Source of the DNA: Yoonia sp. GPGPB17
Lineage (GTDB): Bacteria > Pseudomonadota > Alphaproteobacteria > Rhodobacterales > Rhodobacteraceae
DNA length: 64,000 nt
Assembly (NCBI RefSeq): GCF_037892195.1
Contig: NZ_JATACI010000002.1
Coordinates: 186,001 to 250,000, forward strand
Direction of reading: 5' to 3'
Below the pieces are notes generated by a model. The model was not told where the DNA came from. It made no database searches and saw only the letters and a program-made list of their open reading frames with translations. The position numbers were made by a program, and so were the translations under genes. Below are positions 33,648 through 43,262 of the stretch, one piece after another (within the stretch, counting starts at the first letter, position 1; each line of letters starts with the position of its first letter).

Positions 33648-33995
33648 ATGGCAATTGAACTAAAATCAATGACACGGAAAGAGTTGGAAAAACTCAAAGC
33701 CAATGTTGAGAAAGCATTGGAGCGGGTTGAGAAGACCGAGATGAAAGCGGCATTGGCGGCGGCTGAGAAGGCGGCCAAGGCACATGGATTTAGTCTAGCC
33801 GAGATCGCGGGCGGAAGTGCGGCACCCGCAACCACAGCTAAACCAAAGAAGTCGGCCAAGCCAAAAACACCGGGCAAACCCAAGTACGCCAATCCAGACG
33901 ATAAGGGTCAGACCTGGACCGGCAAGGGGCGTCAGCCTGAGTGGTTCAAAGCAGCGATGGCGGGGGGCAAGTCACCAGAGGATGTGGCCGTCTAA
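33648..33995 (+). CDS. H-NS family nucleoid protein
   Basis: The 115-residue protein has an N-terminal coiled coil (MTRKELEKLKANVEKALERVEKTEMKAAL), an alanine/lysine linker (PKKSAKPKTPGKPK) and a C-terminal H-NS DNA-binding motif, YANPDDKGQTWTGKGRQPEWF. The start at 33648 follows GAGGAGA. H-NS homologues coat AT-rich foreign DNA. Finding one inside a plasmid-like block suggests it silences the element's own genes or the adjacent RTX region (inference). A hairpin terminator follows at 34114. Confidence 0.87.
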   Translation: MAIELKSMTRKELEKLKANVEKALERVEKTEMKAALAAAEKAAKAHGFSLAEIAGGSAAPATTAKPKKSAKPKTPGKPKYANPDDKGQTWTGKGRQPEWFKAAMAGGKSPEDVAV

Positions 33996-34113
33996 GGCAC
34001 CTTGGCTGACACTTGGATCACCTTTGGTTTCTCTCCGCTTTGCGTTGCGTGCCGAGATTGATGGGTGATGTCTCGAGCCAAGCTTTGAACGCGACGGATT
34101 GTCTGCAAAAGAT

Positions 34114-34149
34114 AACGCCCGCAGAGCAGATTGCTCGCGCGGGCGTTTT
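34114..34149 (+). terminator. Terminator hairpin after the H-NS gene
   Basis: AACGCCCGC pairs with GCGGGCGTT, with a smaller GAGCA/TGCTC helix inside the loop and a T run after it. It lies between the H-NS gene and the convergent lipoprotein gene. Confidence 0.75.
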
Positions 34150-34166
34150 GTTGCGTCGCGGCGGAT

Positions 34167-34493
34167 TTAGAACGGTCGGCTGCGCTGGATCGGTTGACCA
34201 TCACGGGCGCAATCTGGCGGGTTGGTAAGGCCAAAGGCCAGTGGTCCGCCACCGGTGATGACGCAGTTGTATATGCGGCCATTGCTGGCGCGCACTGTGA
34301 AATACGTGCCGCTGCCAAAGGATGAGCGCCGTTCGGTGACGGTGAGGTTGGCTGGATTGATGCCAAGGATGCCACCGGCCTCAGAAGCCAGGCGCTCATC
34401 GGTCAGGGTGACAGAGGCAAAGTCTGTGCCGTCCTCCATGCAGCCTGCGGCGGCGAGAGTAGCGGCGAGGAGAATTGGTTTGATCAAGTTCAT
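34167..34493 (-). CDS. Small lipoprotein
   Basis: The 108-residue protein starts MNLIKPILLAATLAAAGC. LAAAGC is a lipobox, so the cysteine at 18 is lipidated and the mature protein is membrane-anchored. The remainder has two further cysteines (RIYNCVI, PPDCARD), which may form a disulfide. No family recognised. It lies downstream of a larger secreted protein on the same strand and may be co-transcribed with it. Confidence 0.7.
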   Translation of the reverse strand: MNLIKPILLAATLAAAGCMEDGTDFASVTLTDERLASEAGGILGINPANLTVTERRSSFGSGTYFTVRASNGRIYNCVITGGGPLAFGLTNPPDCARDGQPIQRSRPF

Positions 34494-34564
34494 GGGCTTG
34501 CTCTTTGGTTGGGATTGAAGTGGACGCTATGCAGAAGGGCAGTTTGTGAGGGCGACAAATCTCC

Positions 34565-35377
34565 CTACTTCCAGTTGGGCAGCAGAACGTATGATTGCCG
34601 ATTGACGGACAGCACGTATCCAATGACCGGCACGTCCTTGAACTGCGAGTTGCCACATTGGCCGAGTTGGTAGTTGAAGTTATCCGGTGCGCCGAAACCG
34701 GCCTGAAGCGTATCCGAGGGGACAAGCGCCGTGTTGAACTGATCGATGCTGCGCTGGCGGAGGTCTTGCGCGGATACAGCGCAGTCGCTCACCACCAAGC
34801 CATCTTCAATACCCGAGGTTGGGATGTAGATCCGGTTGCCGTTGATGACGCCGGATATCGAAACACTCACGCCTGTGCCCCGCGACGCATATGCTGACCA
34901 GTCATCCGCCCCCGGCGGGATGTGTTCCATCGCGAACCCGTACTGCCAATCAACGCAGCGGATCCGGTCATTGGTCTCGATGTTGCGGCGTTCACCTTCG
35001 GCGGTTGCATAGCTGGCAAGATCGACGATCGGTTGCAGGCTAACTTGATTGGCGCCCGTTCGGGCGTTCACCACAAACTCTGTAATCTCTGACAATGGCA
35101 GCGCCTTCGTCTCGTCCCGCTGCCACGCCCATGGCAAGGCGGTGAGGCGGATGTTTGGCGGCATCAGATTGATGGCCACGCACCGGGTGCTGTATTGCTC
35201 TCTGGGGTGTGGAACCAGGACCGCCCGTTTGAACGCATCCCCAGCAACTGGCGTCAGTTCTTGCAGTTCCCCATCAGAGAGACGTGCATAGACACCGGCG
35301 AACTCAGGTAGGTCTTCAGCGACCGCTGACGTCCCCATAAGCGCCGCCACGCACGCCACAATCGCTTTCCATCGCAT
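34565..35377 (-). CDS. Secreted hypothetical protein
   Basis: The 270-residue protein has a Sec signal peptide (MRWKAIVACVAALMGTSAVAED, cleavage after AVA) and a mature periplasmic or extracellular domain with four cysteines (STRCVAINL, RIRCVDWQY, VSDCAVSAQ, LGQCGNSQF), consistent with two disulfides. I do not recognise the fold. It is followed by a small lipoprotein gene and lies in the plasmid-like block, so it may be a cargo gene. Confidence 0.7.
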   Translation of the reverse strand: MRWKAIVACVAALMGTSAVAEDLPEFAGVYARLSDGELQELTPVAGDAFKRAVLVPHPREQYSTRCVAINLMPPNIRLTALPWAWQRDETKALPLSEITEFVVNARTGANQVSLQPIVDLASYATAEGERRNIETNDRIRCVDWQYGFAMEHIPPGADDWSAYASRGTGVSVSISGVINGNRIYIPTSGIEDGLVVSDCAVSAQDLRQRSIDQFNTALVPSDTLQAGFGAPDNFNYQLGQCGNSQFKDVPVIGYVLSVNRQSYVLLPNWK

Positions 35378-35411
35378 CCCACCATATCCTTTTGTCTAAG
35401 GTGCTGGATTT

Positions 35412-35567
35412 GCACCATTATTCCCAATTTTGTACACTGTTGAGACTGCAGGTTATTTTGTGATTGTCAGGTCGATTGCAGCCAGATACGGTCCATCGCA
35501 CTGCAAGCAAATCGTTGGATTTACTGGCTTATCCGGCTGCCTGCACCAGAATTGGGAATATTGTTGC
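35412..35567. repeat. Imperfect 21-bp inverted repeats flanking about 115 bp
   Basis: GCACCATTATTCCCAATTTTG (35412-35432) and, inverted, CAGAATTGGGAATATTGTTGC (35547-35567) match at 18 of 21 positions. They lie directly upstream of the truncated integrase. They may be recombinase core sites or ends of a small non-coding element. The region 35378-35612 otherwise has no gene. Confidence 0.45.
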
Positions 35568-35612
35568 ACAATCGAACTGATCGGTTGTGAGCCGTTGAAC
35601 CCAGCGCCCCTT

Positions 35613-35993
35613 ATGTCACATGAACCACCAACCAAGCACGCGATGCGCCTCTATGATCGGTCTGCGCGCAGGCTGTATCTCAATGCCGCAGAGCGACAGC
35701 GTTTCCTGGAGGCCGCGCGTGCGGCGCATCCAGATGTGCGGAGCCTTGGCCTGACCCTGCTCTACACCGGGTGTCGGATCTCGGAGGCCCTGGCGCTCCG
35801 GCCTGAAGACGTCCAAGCAGATGCAGGGGTGATCATGTTCAGGACACTCAAGCGCAGGCGCGATGATGTGTATCGCGAGGTGCCGGTTCCGGTTGAGCTG
35901 GTCCATGCGCTAGAACGGGCATCTGGGCACAGGCCGCCAGATGAGCCCATTTGGCAGCACCGACGCCAGGCCCTGAACCGCAGCACCGGATAG
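35613..35993 (+). pseudogene. Plasmid-type tyrosine integrase, 3'-truncated
   Basis: MSHEPPTKHAMRLYDRSARR... is the start of the short alphaproteobacterial plasmid integrase family. The catalytic Arg (LLYTGCRISEALAL) and Lys (FRTLKRRRDDVY) are present. The frame then runs at about 35990 into unrelated sequence, the broken XRE copy on the other strand, and stops, losing the HxxR, H/W and nucleophile Tyr. It is non-functional. The junction records a deletion or rearrangement. Confidence 0.8.
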
Positions 35994-36079
35994 ATCAGCG
36001 ACAGGGTAATAATTTGGGTGAGGTCAGGACGTCTGGTCCCGGGCTCTAGCTCTGAAACCACCGATTGATGGTCACAAAG
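35990..36079 (-). pseudogene. Fragment of a second XRE regulator gene
   Basis: The minus strand encodes LCDHQSVVSELEPGTRRPDL followed by TQIITLSLIY. This is 24 of 30 residues identical to residues 27-56 of the XRE protein at 15336-15683, with no start and no intact flanks. It abuts the truncated integrase exactly, so it marks the breakpoint of a rearrangement between related mobile modules. Confidence 0.75.
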
Positions 36080-36230
36080 TAAGGCGGGCTGCCCCGCCGC
36101 CCGGAAAAGCCTGAAACGCGGTATAGACCAATACGCGCAGGTCATCGAAAATGGGCTGCATAAGCAGCACTATGGGCTTACGGTAACTCAAAGCAGCAAC
36201 TCTGCTGCCGACCTTCGCCAAGAAGGCGCT

Positions 36231-36605
36231 CTACGCAATCAGCTCGCCAAGCCAGTCGTCGTGACGTTCAAGCGCATCTTTCATCTCAGGCAGATATGAG
36301 TGCCGATTATAGATTCCCGCCACGGCGCCAAATGACCCGCTTTGGTGATTGAGGATTTTCTCGGTCACATGGATGGGTACGCCCAGCCGGGCCATGTTGG
36401 ATGAGAGGGTGCGGCGCAAGTCATGCAGAGTAAAGTGTTCAATAGCGACTGCGTTTTCTAGGGCTTCCTTCGCTCGTCTGATGCCATTGAAGGGCTTCGT
36501 GGGGTCCTTGCCCGCGAACACATAGACGCTGTTGCTTTCTCGGGTCTCGAGGATGCGCATGACTGTTGGGGGCAGGGGCAGCGTATGTGAGCGATGGTTC
36601 TTTGT
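36231..36605 (-). pseudogene. Phage-type tyrosine integrase, C-terminal fragment
   Basis: The catalytic C-terminus is intact: RTKNHRSHTLPLPP (the lysine beta-hairpin), FTLHDLRRTLSSNMARLGVP (HxxR), ILNHQSGSF (H/W box) and the nucleophile in GIYNRHSY. An in-frame TAG just upstream of RTKNH (about 36610), followed by unrelated sequence, removes the core-binding domain and first catalytic Arg. It is a remnant of the integrase that may have used the tRNA-Thr site. It is a different family from the fragment at 35613. Confidence 0.75.
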
Positions 36606-37175
36606 GCGCTATTCGGACAACGACGAGTTGAGGGCGTGTATTGTAGTCGCCGGGATCGTTTTGTCGAAAGAACTGGGCAACTCATCGACCAGTTTTCCAG
36701 CTCCATGAACAGGCTGTCAGGTATGCGCGGGTTCCACCGGTTGGGCCAGGTGCCGGATTTGGAAGACATGCTCAAGACGCTGACATCCATTAAGTTTGCC
36801 AGTGGTGTCAGCGCCAGCGATGCGGGGAAGCTCGCCAAGGCTGCAACAACACGACGTTACTTTATACGCGTGAGCGGCATTCTGGTGAGGGTCAAGAAAA
36901 GTGTCTCTGCCAATACTGTTGTTTGAGATGTGGGCGTCCACATGTAAGTCACCGATATCAGGGCGCTAAAACTACGTTATTAAACATATGCTTGCGGGTC
37001 ATTTGCAGCAATGATCTCCGCACCGCGATGGGGGATGCGCGCGCCGCAGCGCCACCGTTGATGTCGCCCGATGTTCAGGACATAATACTCTGAAATAACA
37101 GCTAGATTGCATTTCTCCCTTTTCAAGTCGGCTTGCATTGGTCACACATCTAGCAGCAAAATTTCGGGAGTTACT

Positions 37176-40045
37176 GTGTCTCTCTTCTTTATCGTCGCCT
37201 TGCCATTCTTTGGCGCTTTGTTGCCCGGGTTGATGAATCCCGCGGGTCGATCTGCCTGTGCAGGCGTGACGTTCACTGTGACGTTGGCTGCATTTGTTGG
37301 CCTACTGACCAACCTACCAGCCATCATTGCCGGTGATATCGTGACTGCGCGTGTCGAATGGATGCCAGCACTGGGGCTGAATTTCACTTTGATGCTGGAC
37401 AGTCTGGGCTTTTTCTTTGCCTTGCTGATCCTTGGCATCGGCTTGCTGATTATCGCTTACGCCCGCCAGTACCTAAGCCGCGATGACAACATGGGCGAGT
37501 TTTTTACTTATCTGCTCCTGTTTCAAGGCGCGATGGTTGGCATTGTTCTGAGCGATAACATACTGCTTTTGTTAATTTTCTGGGAATTGACGTCGCTGTC
37601 GTCCTTCCTGTTGATTGGATACTGGAAACACCTACCCGAAGGGCGCCAAGGCGCGCGTATGGCGCTGACCGTGACCGGAATGGGGGCCTTGCGATGATCG
37701 GTGGCATGCTGATCCTCGGCCAGATCGTGGGCAGTTATGATCTGAGTGTCATCCTGCAAAACCGCGAGCTTATTCAGGCTGATCCGCTATATCTGCCTGC
37801 GTTGATCCTGATTTTACTGGGTTGCTTTACAAAATCTGCCCAGTTCCCGTTTCACTTCTGGTTGCCGCATGCGATGGCAGCCCCCACACCTGTTTCGGCC
37901 TATCTGCACTCGGCCACCATGGTGAAGGCTGGTATCTTCCTGATGGCGCGCATGTGGCCGGTCCTGTCGGGGACAACAGAATGGTTTGTCATCGTGACCA
38001 CCGCCGGATTGATCACGATGGTGCTGGGCGCGGTGATAGCGTTGTTCAAACATGACCTGAAAGCGCTTTTGGCTTTCTCGACCGTCAGCCATCTCGGCCT
38101 GATCACGATGTTGCTGGGCACGGGCACGGCTTTTGGAGCCATGGCGGCGGTCTTTCACATCCTGAACCATGCCACGTTCAAGGCGGCTTTGTTCATGTCG
38201 GCGGGTATTGTCGACCATGAGGCGCATACCCGCGACATCAGGCGTTTGGGTGGGTTACGCACTTTGATGCCGGTCACCTTCATGATCGTCCTGCTCGCCG
38301 CGCTTTCGATGGCCGGTATCCCGCTGCTCAATGGGTTCCTGTCGAAAGAGATGATGCTGGAAGAGGCCAACCATACTGTTCTTTTTGGCAGCCATTGGCT
38401 GGTGCCGGTTCTGGCGACGGTTGGTTCGCTTTTCTCGGCCGCCTATTGCTTCCGCCTCATCAGCCATGTGTTCTTTGGCCCGGTGCGTGATGACTACCCC
38501 GCCAAGCCGCATGACCCGCCTGCTGGTATGTGGCTGCCGCCTGCCTTGCTGATCATCCCCGTTGTTGTGATTGGCGTGGCCCCTTTCGTGGCTGAACCTT
38601 TCGTCAAGTTGGTGACAGCCTCGGTGCTCGGCAATGCCGCTGACATGCCATCCGCGCATCTGAAAATCTGGCACGGACTAGTGCCTGCGCTTTATATGTC
38701 GATTGTTGCCGTTCTGGGCGGTTTGGCGATGCTGTTTATCTTCAAACCCGCGCTGCGGGTTTGGGATACCGTGCCGCGGCCAGAGGCCAAGGTGATCTTT
38801 GAGGCAGTTGTCGCCGTGGCAGTAAGAGCGTCTCAGGTTGTGATCCTCCCGCTGCACAACGGGGCCTTTACGCGCTACGCCGCTATTGGGACCGTCACGA
38901 TTGTTGTGGCGGGCTATTACGCATGGACCACAGGCACGGTGGGCGCACCGATGCACGCGATCCAGACGGCTGATCCGGTTCTGATCTCGGGTTGGGGCAT
39001 GCTGGTGGCGGCAACCATTGGGATGATGTTTCTGCATCGCAATCGTTTCCTCTCGCTGATCTTGATTGGGATTGTGGGCCTGATGGTGTCGATCGGCTTT
39101 GTTTTCCTCAGCGCACCTGATTTGGCGATGACCCAGTTCACGGTTGAGGTGGTCACCATCATCCTGATGCTTTTGGCCCTGAATTTTCTGCCCAACCGGA
39201 CGCCGATTGAAAGCACCGTTCTGCGCCGGATGCGCGACGTGTCCGTCGCTGTTGCCGGTGGTTTGGCCAGTTTCGCGCTCGCTTACTATTACATGTTGCG
39301 TGATCCGGTCGCGACCGCGATCTCAGAGTTCCATCTGGCGAATTCCTACAAAGGTGGCGGCGGCACCAATGTGGTGAACGTTATCTTGGTCGATTTCCGT
39401 GGCTTTGATACTTTTGGCGAAATCATCGTACTGAGTATCGCCGCTTTGCTGATCTACGCCCTGACCGAGGCTTTGCTGGGCGGACCAGTGCGCAACCGCC
39501 TTTTGAACCGCAAGCCAGATCAACCGCAGGCGGGCGGCGTGCACCCGATGATGATGGTTGTTTTGACACGCGGGATGATGCCCGTCGTCATGATGGTAGG
39601 TTTCTATATCTTCCTGAGCGGCCACAACGAACCTGGCGGCGGTTTCATCGCTGGTCTGATCGTGTCAATTGGTGTGGTGATGCAATATATGGCCAGCGGT
39701 TTCGCCTGGACATCGGCGCGGTTGAAGTACCCCTATCACGGGGTGATCGGGGCAGGGGTGCTTGTTGCTGGGTTTACCGGGGTCGGCTCTTGGTTTGTAG
39801 ATAAGCCGTTCCTGACGTCTGATTTCACCTATGTGCGCATCCCGCCCTTTGAAAAGTTCGAGTTGGCCACGGCGGCCCTGTTCGATGTGGGCGTTTTCCT
39901 GTCTGTTGTGGGGGCTGTGATGTTGTCGCTTGAAAGCTTCTCAAGACTGGCGCGCCGTCGGGACAGCACTGAAAACGAACATCCGATGGACATTGATCCA
40001 TCGCGGGATAATCCGCCTTCGCAAGTCGTACAGGAGGGCGCGTAG
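37176..40045 (+). pseudogene. mrpA: Mrp antiporter subunit A/B fusion, frameshifted
   Basis: GTG at 37176 behind GGGAG starts MSLFFIVALPFFGALLPG. The frame breaks at about 37692 (one G missing: ...TVTGMGALA|MIGGMLILG) and then continues to 40045, giving 956 residues when repaired. It contains the proton-pumping NADH-dehydrogenase-5-like core (FPFHFWLPHAMAAPTPVSAYLHSATMVKAG, LLAFSTVSHLGL) and a C-terminal MrpB domain (FIFLSGH-type FYIFLSGHNEPGGGFIAGL), the fused form usual in alphaproteobacteria. MrpA with the other subunits exchanges Na+ or K+ for H+ at the inner membrane. The break is probably a sequence error because the rest of the operon keeps its overlaps. Confidence 0.85.
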
Positions 40046-40046
40046 C

Positions 40047-40382
40047 ATGGAGTTTCTGATTGCATCCGCTATTGGCGTTATGACCGCTGCGGGGATCTAT
40101 CTGGTCCTTCGCTTGCGGACGTTCCCGGTGATCTTGGGTATCTCGCTGTTGACCTATGCGGTAAATGTCTTTCTGTTCACCTCTGGCCGGGTGGTGGCAG
40201 GCGCACCCCCGGTGCTGCGTGACGAGTTGAACAACTACACCGATCCACTCCCACAGGCGCTGGTCCTGACGGCGATTGTGATTTCCTTCGGCATGACGGC
40301 GGTGGTGGTCATGATCGGTCTGGGTGCTTTCCTTGGGTCTGATGATGATCACGTGGATGATCAGCCGGAGGGTGACGTATGA
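40047..40382 (+). CDS. mrpC: Mrp antiporter subunit C (NuoK-like)
   Basis: This is a 111-residue, three-helix protein, MEFLIASAIGVMTAAGIYLVL, with the NuoK-like pattern LRLRTFPVILGISLLTYAVNVFLF and DPLPQALVLTAIVISFGMTAV. The start follows AGGAGGG one base after the MrpA stop. The stop overlaps the MrpD start (ATGA). It is a membrane subunit of the heptameric or hexameric Mrp complex. Confidence 0.93.
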   Translation: MEFLIASAIGVMTAAGIYLVLRLRTFPVILGISLLTYAVNVFLFTSGRVVAGAPPVLRDELNNYTDPLPQALVLTAIVISFGMTAVVVMIGLGAFLGSDDDHVDDQPEGDV

Positions 40383-41927
40383 CCCATTGGCTTATTGCAC
40401 CGGTCGTTTTGCTTAGCGATGTTGGCGCCCTTTATCGTATTGGCCGCGCGTTATCATATCGGCATTCAACGGGTCTTCTCGCTCACCGGTGTATCCATCC
40501 TGATTGCGATTTCTGGTGGTTTGGTGTTGGCAACCGCCGATGGCACGGTGATGCTCTATCAACTGGGCGATTGGGCGGCCCCGTTCGGGATTGTGCTGGT
40601 GGGCGACAGGTTGTCGACCATGATGATTCTGCTGACGTCGGTGTTGGCGCTTTTCGTACTGATCTACGCGATCAGTTCAGGCTGGGATGACCGTGGGCGG
40701 CATTTTCATGCGCTGTTCCAGTTTCAGCTCATGGGGATATTGGGGGCGTTTCTGACGGGCGACCTTTTCAACCTTTTTGTCTTCTTCGAGGTTCTGCTGA
40801 TCGCGTCTTATGGTCTGATGATCCACTCCGGGGGGACGGTGCGATTGCGGGCCGGTGTGCAATATGTGCTGTTCAATCTGATCGGCTCAACGCTGTTCCT
40901 GTTCGCCTTGGGAGCGCTTTATGCCGAAACAGGGACTCTGAATATGGCTGATCTGGCGAACCGTGTGACGCTGATCAGTGCCGAAGAAACGGTTGGTATT
41001 CGTGTAGCAGCGGTACTGCTGTTACTGGTTTTTGCGATCAAGGCAGCACTTGTGCCGTTGCATTTCTGGCTGCCGTCCAGTTATGCAGAAGCGCCGGCAC
41101 CCGTTGCGGCGCTGTTTGCGATCATGACGAAGGTCGGGGCCTATGCGATCATCCGTGTTTACACGCTAATCTTCCCGCCCGATCTTGAGGTCACGGCAGG
41201 GCTGCATGATACGTGGCTTCTGCCAGCAGCACTGGTCTCGCTCGCGATTGGGATGGTGGGTGTTCTGGCCGCCAAGCGGTTCGACCGTCTGGTGGCCTTT
41301 TCGATTATTGGGTCGATGGGCATGGTGTTGGTCTCTATCGCGCTCTTCTCGCCCGAAGGGATCGCGGCAGCGCTTTATTACATCGTGCATTCCACCTTTG
41401 CAGGGGCGGCGCTGTTCCTGATTGTTGATTTGGTCCGGTCGCGCCGCGCCAATCTGGATCTGACAGCGCAACCACCCATAGCGGGTGCGACAATCACAGC
41501 GAGCCTGTTTTTTATCGCAGCGATCGCTATGGCCGGACTGCCGCCGCTTTCGGGGTTTCTCGGCAAACTGCTGATCCTTGATGCCGCATTCGGAGCTGAT
41601 CTGATGATCTGGATCTGGGCCGTTGTTCTGGGGTCAAGCTTGATTAGTGTCGTTGGATTTGCGCGTGCGGGCAGCGTCTTGTTCTGGAAAGCACATGGCG
41701 TCACGTCACCGGACGGCATAGATCCGGCATCTCCCCCGGCTACGATGTGTTATGTTTCGATCGGCGGGCTCATTGCGCTGCTGGCCCTGCATACCGTCTT
41801 TGCCGGTCAGGTGCACAGCTTCACCACCTCTGTCGCGGCGCAACTGTTCAGCCCCGAACCCTATATCTCGACCGTTGTGGACACGCCGGGCAAGCTGAGC
41901 AAACCAACGACGACGGAGGATCACTAA
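40379..41927 (+). pseudogene. mrpD: Mrp antiporter subunit D, frameshifted near start
   Basis: The genuine start MTHWLIAPVVLL is at 40379, overlapping mrpC by 4 bp. One extra base near 40412 shifts into the frame that carries the rest (AMLAPFIVLAARYHIGIQ...). Repaired length is 515 residues. The antiporter core motifs are present: LTGDLFNLFVFFEVLLIASYGLM, LHFWLPSSYAEAPAPVAALFAIMTKVGAYAI and the lysine/glutamate residues of the proton path. A gene caller would start at 40395 and miss the first helix. Confidence 0.85.
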
Positions 41928-41928
41928 C

Positions 41929-42430
41929 ATGGCCCGCGCGTTCAACTGGTTAATCCCCCATCCGCTTTTGACCCTGATCCTGACGATTGTCTGGATGTTC
42001 CTGCAAAACGAACTTTCGGCAGGGATGGTCGTCTTTGGATTCATCCTCGGCATTATTATTCCCTGGGGCACTTCTGTCTGGTGGCCCGATACGCCCAGCA
42101 GTTTTCGGGTGGGAAAGATGATCAGATACAGCTTTGTCGTGATCTGGGATATTATCATCGCGAATATCGAAGTAGCCTGGATCGTGCTGACGGTGCTAAG
42201 CGTCCAAACTGAAGCCAGCGTGGATCATTGTCCCGCTCCGGCTCAAACAACCAGAGGCTATCACGATGCTGGCTGGTACGATCACGTTGACACCCGGCAC
42301 GGTCTCGGCGGACTTGTCTGATCAGGGGCGCAGCCTCTTGGTGCATGTGCTGCATACGGATGATGCGGATGCGGTGCGCGAAGATATCATCACCCGCTAT
42401 GAGGCTCGGCTACTGGAGATTTTTGCATGA
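41929..42430 (+). pseudogene. mrpE: Mrp antiporter subunit E, frameshifted
   Basis: MARAFNWLIPHPLLTLILTIVWM to VAWIVLTVLSV is read in the first frame. After one extra C at about 42206 the conserved C-terminal part continues in another frame (LKPAWIIVPLRLKQPEAITMLAG...LVHVLHTDDADAVREDI...ARLLEIFA), ending at 42430 with the ATGA overlap to mrpF intact. Repaired length is 166 residues, the normal MrpE size. The uncorrected frame stops at 42321. Confidence 0.83.
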
Positions 42431-42714
42431 TACTGGCAACACAATTTCTTAACGTCGCATTGGCGATTACCTTTTTGGCGCTGGCGCTGGGGCAAATCAT
42501 GTCCATGGTGCGGCTGGTCTTGGGGCCGACCTCGGGTGACCGCGTATTGGCGCTGGATACGATGGTGATCAACGCGCTGGGTCTGGTCATCGTGCTGGGC
42601 ATCCATCAGGGCGTACAGATCTATTTCGAGGTGGCCTTGCTGATCGCCATGCTTGGCTTTGTCTCGACCGTGGCGATGGCCCGGTTTATCTTGCGAGGAG
42701 ATATTATCGAATGA
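42427..42714 (+). CDS. mrpF: Mrp antiporter subunit F
   Basis: This is a 95-residue protein with three helices. The family pattern MVRLVLGPTSGDRVLALDTMVINALGLVIVLG identifies MrpF/PhaF. It overlaps mrpE by four bases and mrpG by four bases. It is a small structural membrane subunit of the Na+/H+ antiporter. Confidence 0.92.
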   Translation: MILATQFLNVALAITFLALALGQIMSMVRLVLGPTSGDRVLALDTMVINALGLVIVLGIHQGVQIYFEVALLIAMLGFVSTVAMARFILRGDIIE

Positions 42715-43082
42715 CCGCGCAGATTATTGGGACATACTTTGTCAGCCTCTGCCTCGTGATCGGATCAGGTTTCGTTCTTGTTGGGGCGATTGGCCTGCTG
42801 AAATTCAACGATCCCATGACACGACTTCACGCTCCAACCAAAGTCGGGACGGTAGGGATCGGGATGTTGCTGCTGGCTTCGATCGTCCATTCCTTTGATA
42901 TCGGTAAGCCATCGACGCATGAAGTGCTGATTATGGTGTTCCTTTTTGTGACGGCACCGATCTCGGCCAATTTCATCGGCAAGGTGAATATCCACCGGCG
43001 GGCCTGCGACACACCGCCGGACCCGCCATTGGATGATACATGGTCAACGCTCAGCGTCCCTGAGACGGAGCGCGAAGGTTAG
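42711..43082 (+). CDS. mrpG: Mrp antiporter subunit G
   Basis: This is a 123-residue protein with three helices and the MrpG signature GAIGLLKFNDPMTRLHAPTKVGTVGIGMLLLAS, then HEVLIMVFLFVTAPISANFIGK. A hydrophilic tail follows. It is the last gene of the operon. The 180 bp to the next gene hold no ORF and probably the promoter of the type I secretion pair. Confidence 0.92.
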   Translation: MTAQIIGTYFVSLCLVIGSGFVLVGAIGLLKFNDPMTRLHAPTKVGTVGIGMLLLASIVHSFDIGKPSTHEVLIMVFLFVTAPISANFIGKVNIHRRACDTPPDPPLDDTWSTLSVPETEREG

Positions 43083-43262
43083 ATATGCTTGGATAGGTCG
43101 GTGGCATTTGCGCCACGCCCATTCAAGTGAGACGTGTGTTTGCGGTGGCCTGTGATGCCTTATTCAAGGTAAAGGACTTCTTAGCAGAGGTCGTGATATA
43201 TAACCACCAAACTGTAACGCCGGCGTATCTCGCGCGGTCAAGATGAGGGCGTAGCGACAATC

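Noticed and set aside
36571..36584. TGGGGGCA-like octamer as a direct-repeat partner of the tRNA att site
   Set aside because: Only eight bases match, which is expected by chance at this length.
36594..36926. 110-residue plus-strand ORF opposite the integrase remnant
   Set aside because: No ribosome site or recognisable domain, and it overlaps decayed integrase sequence; kept as non-coding.
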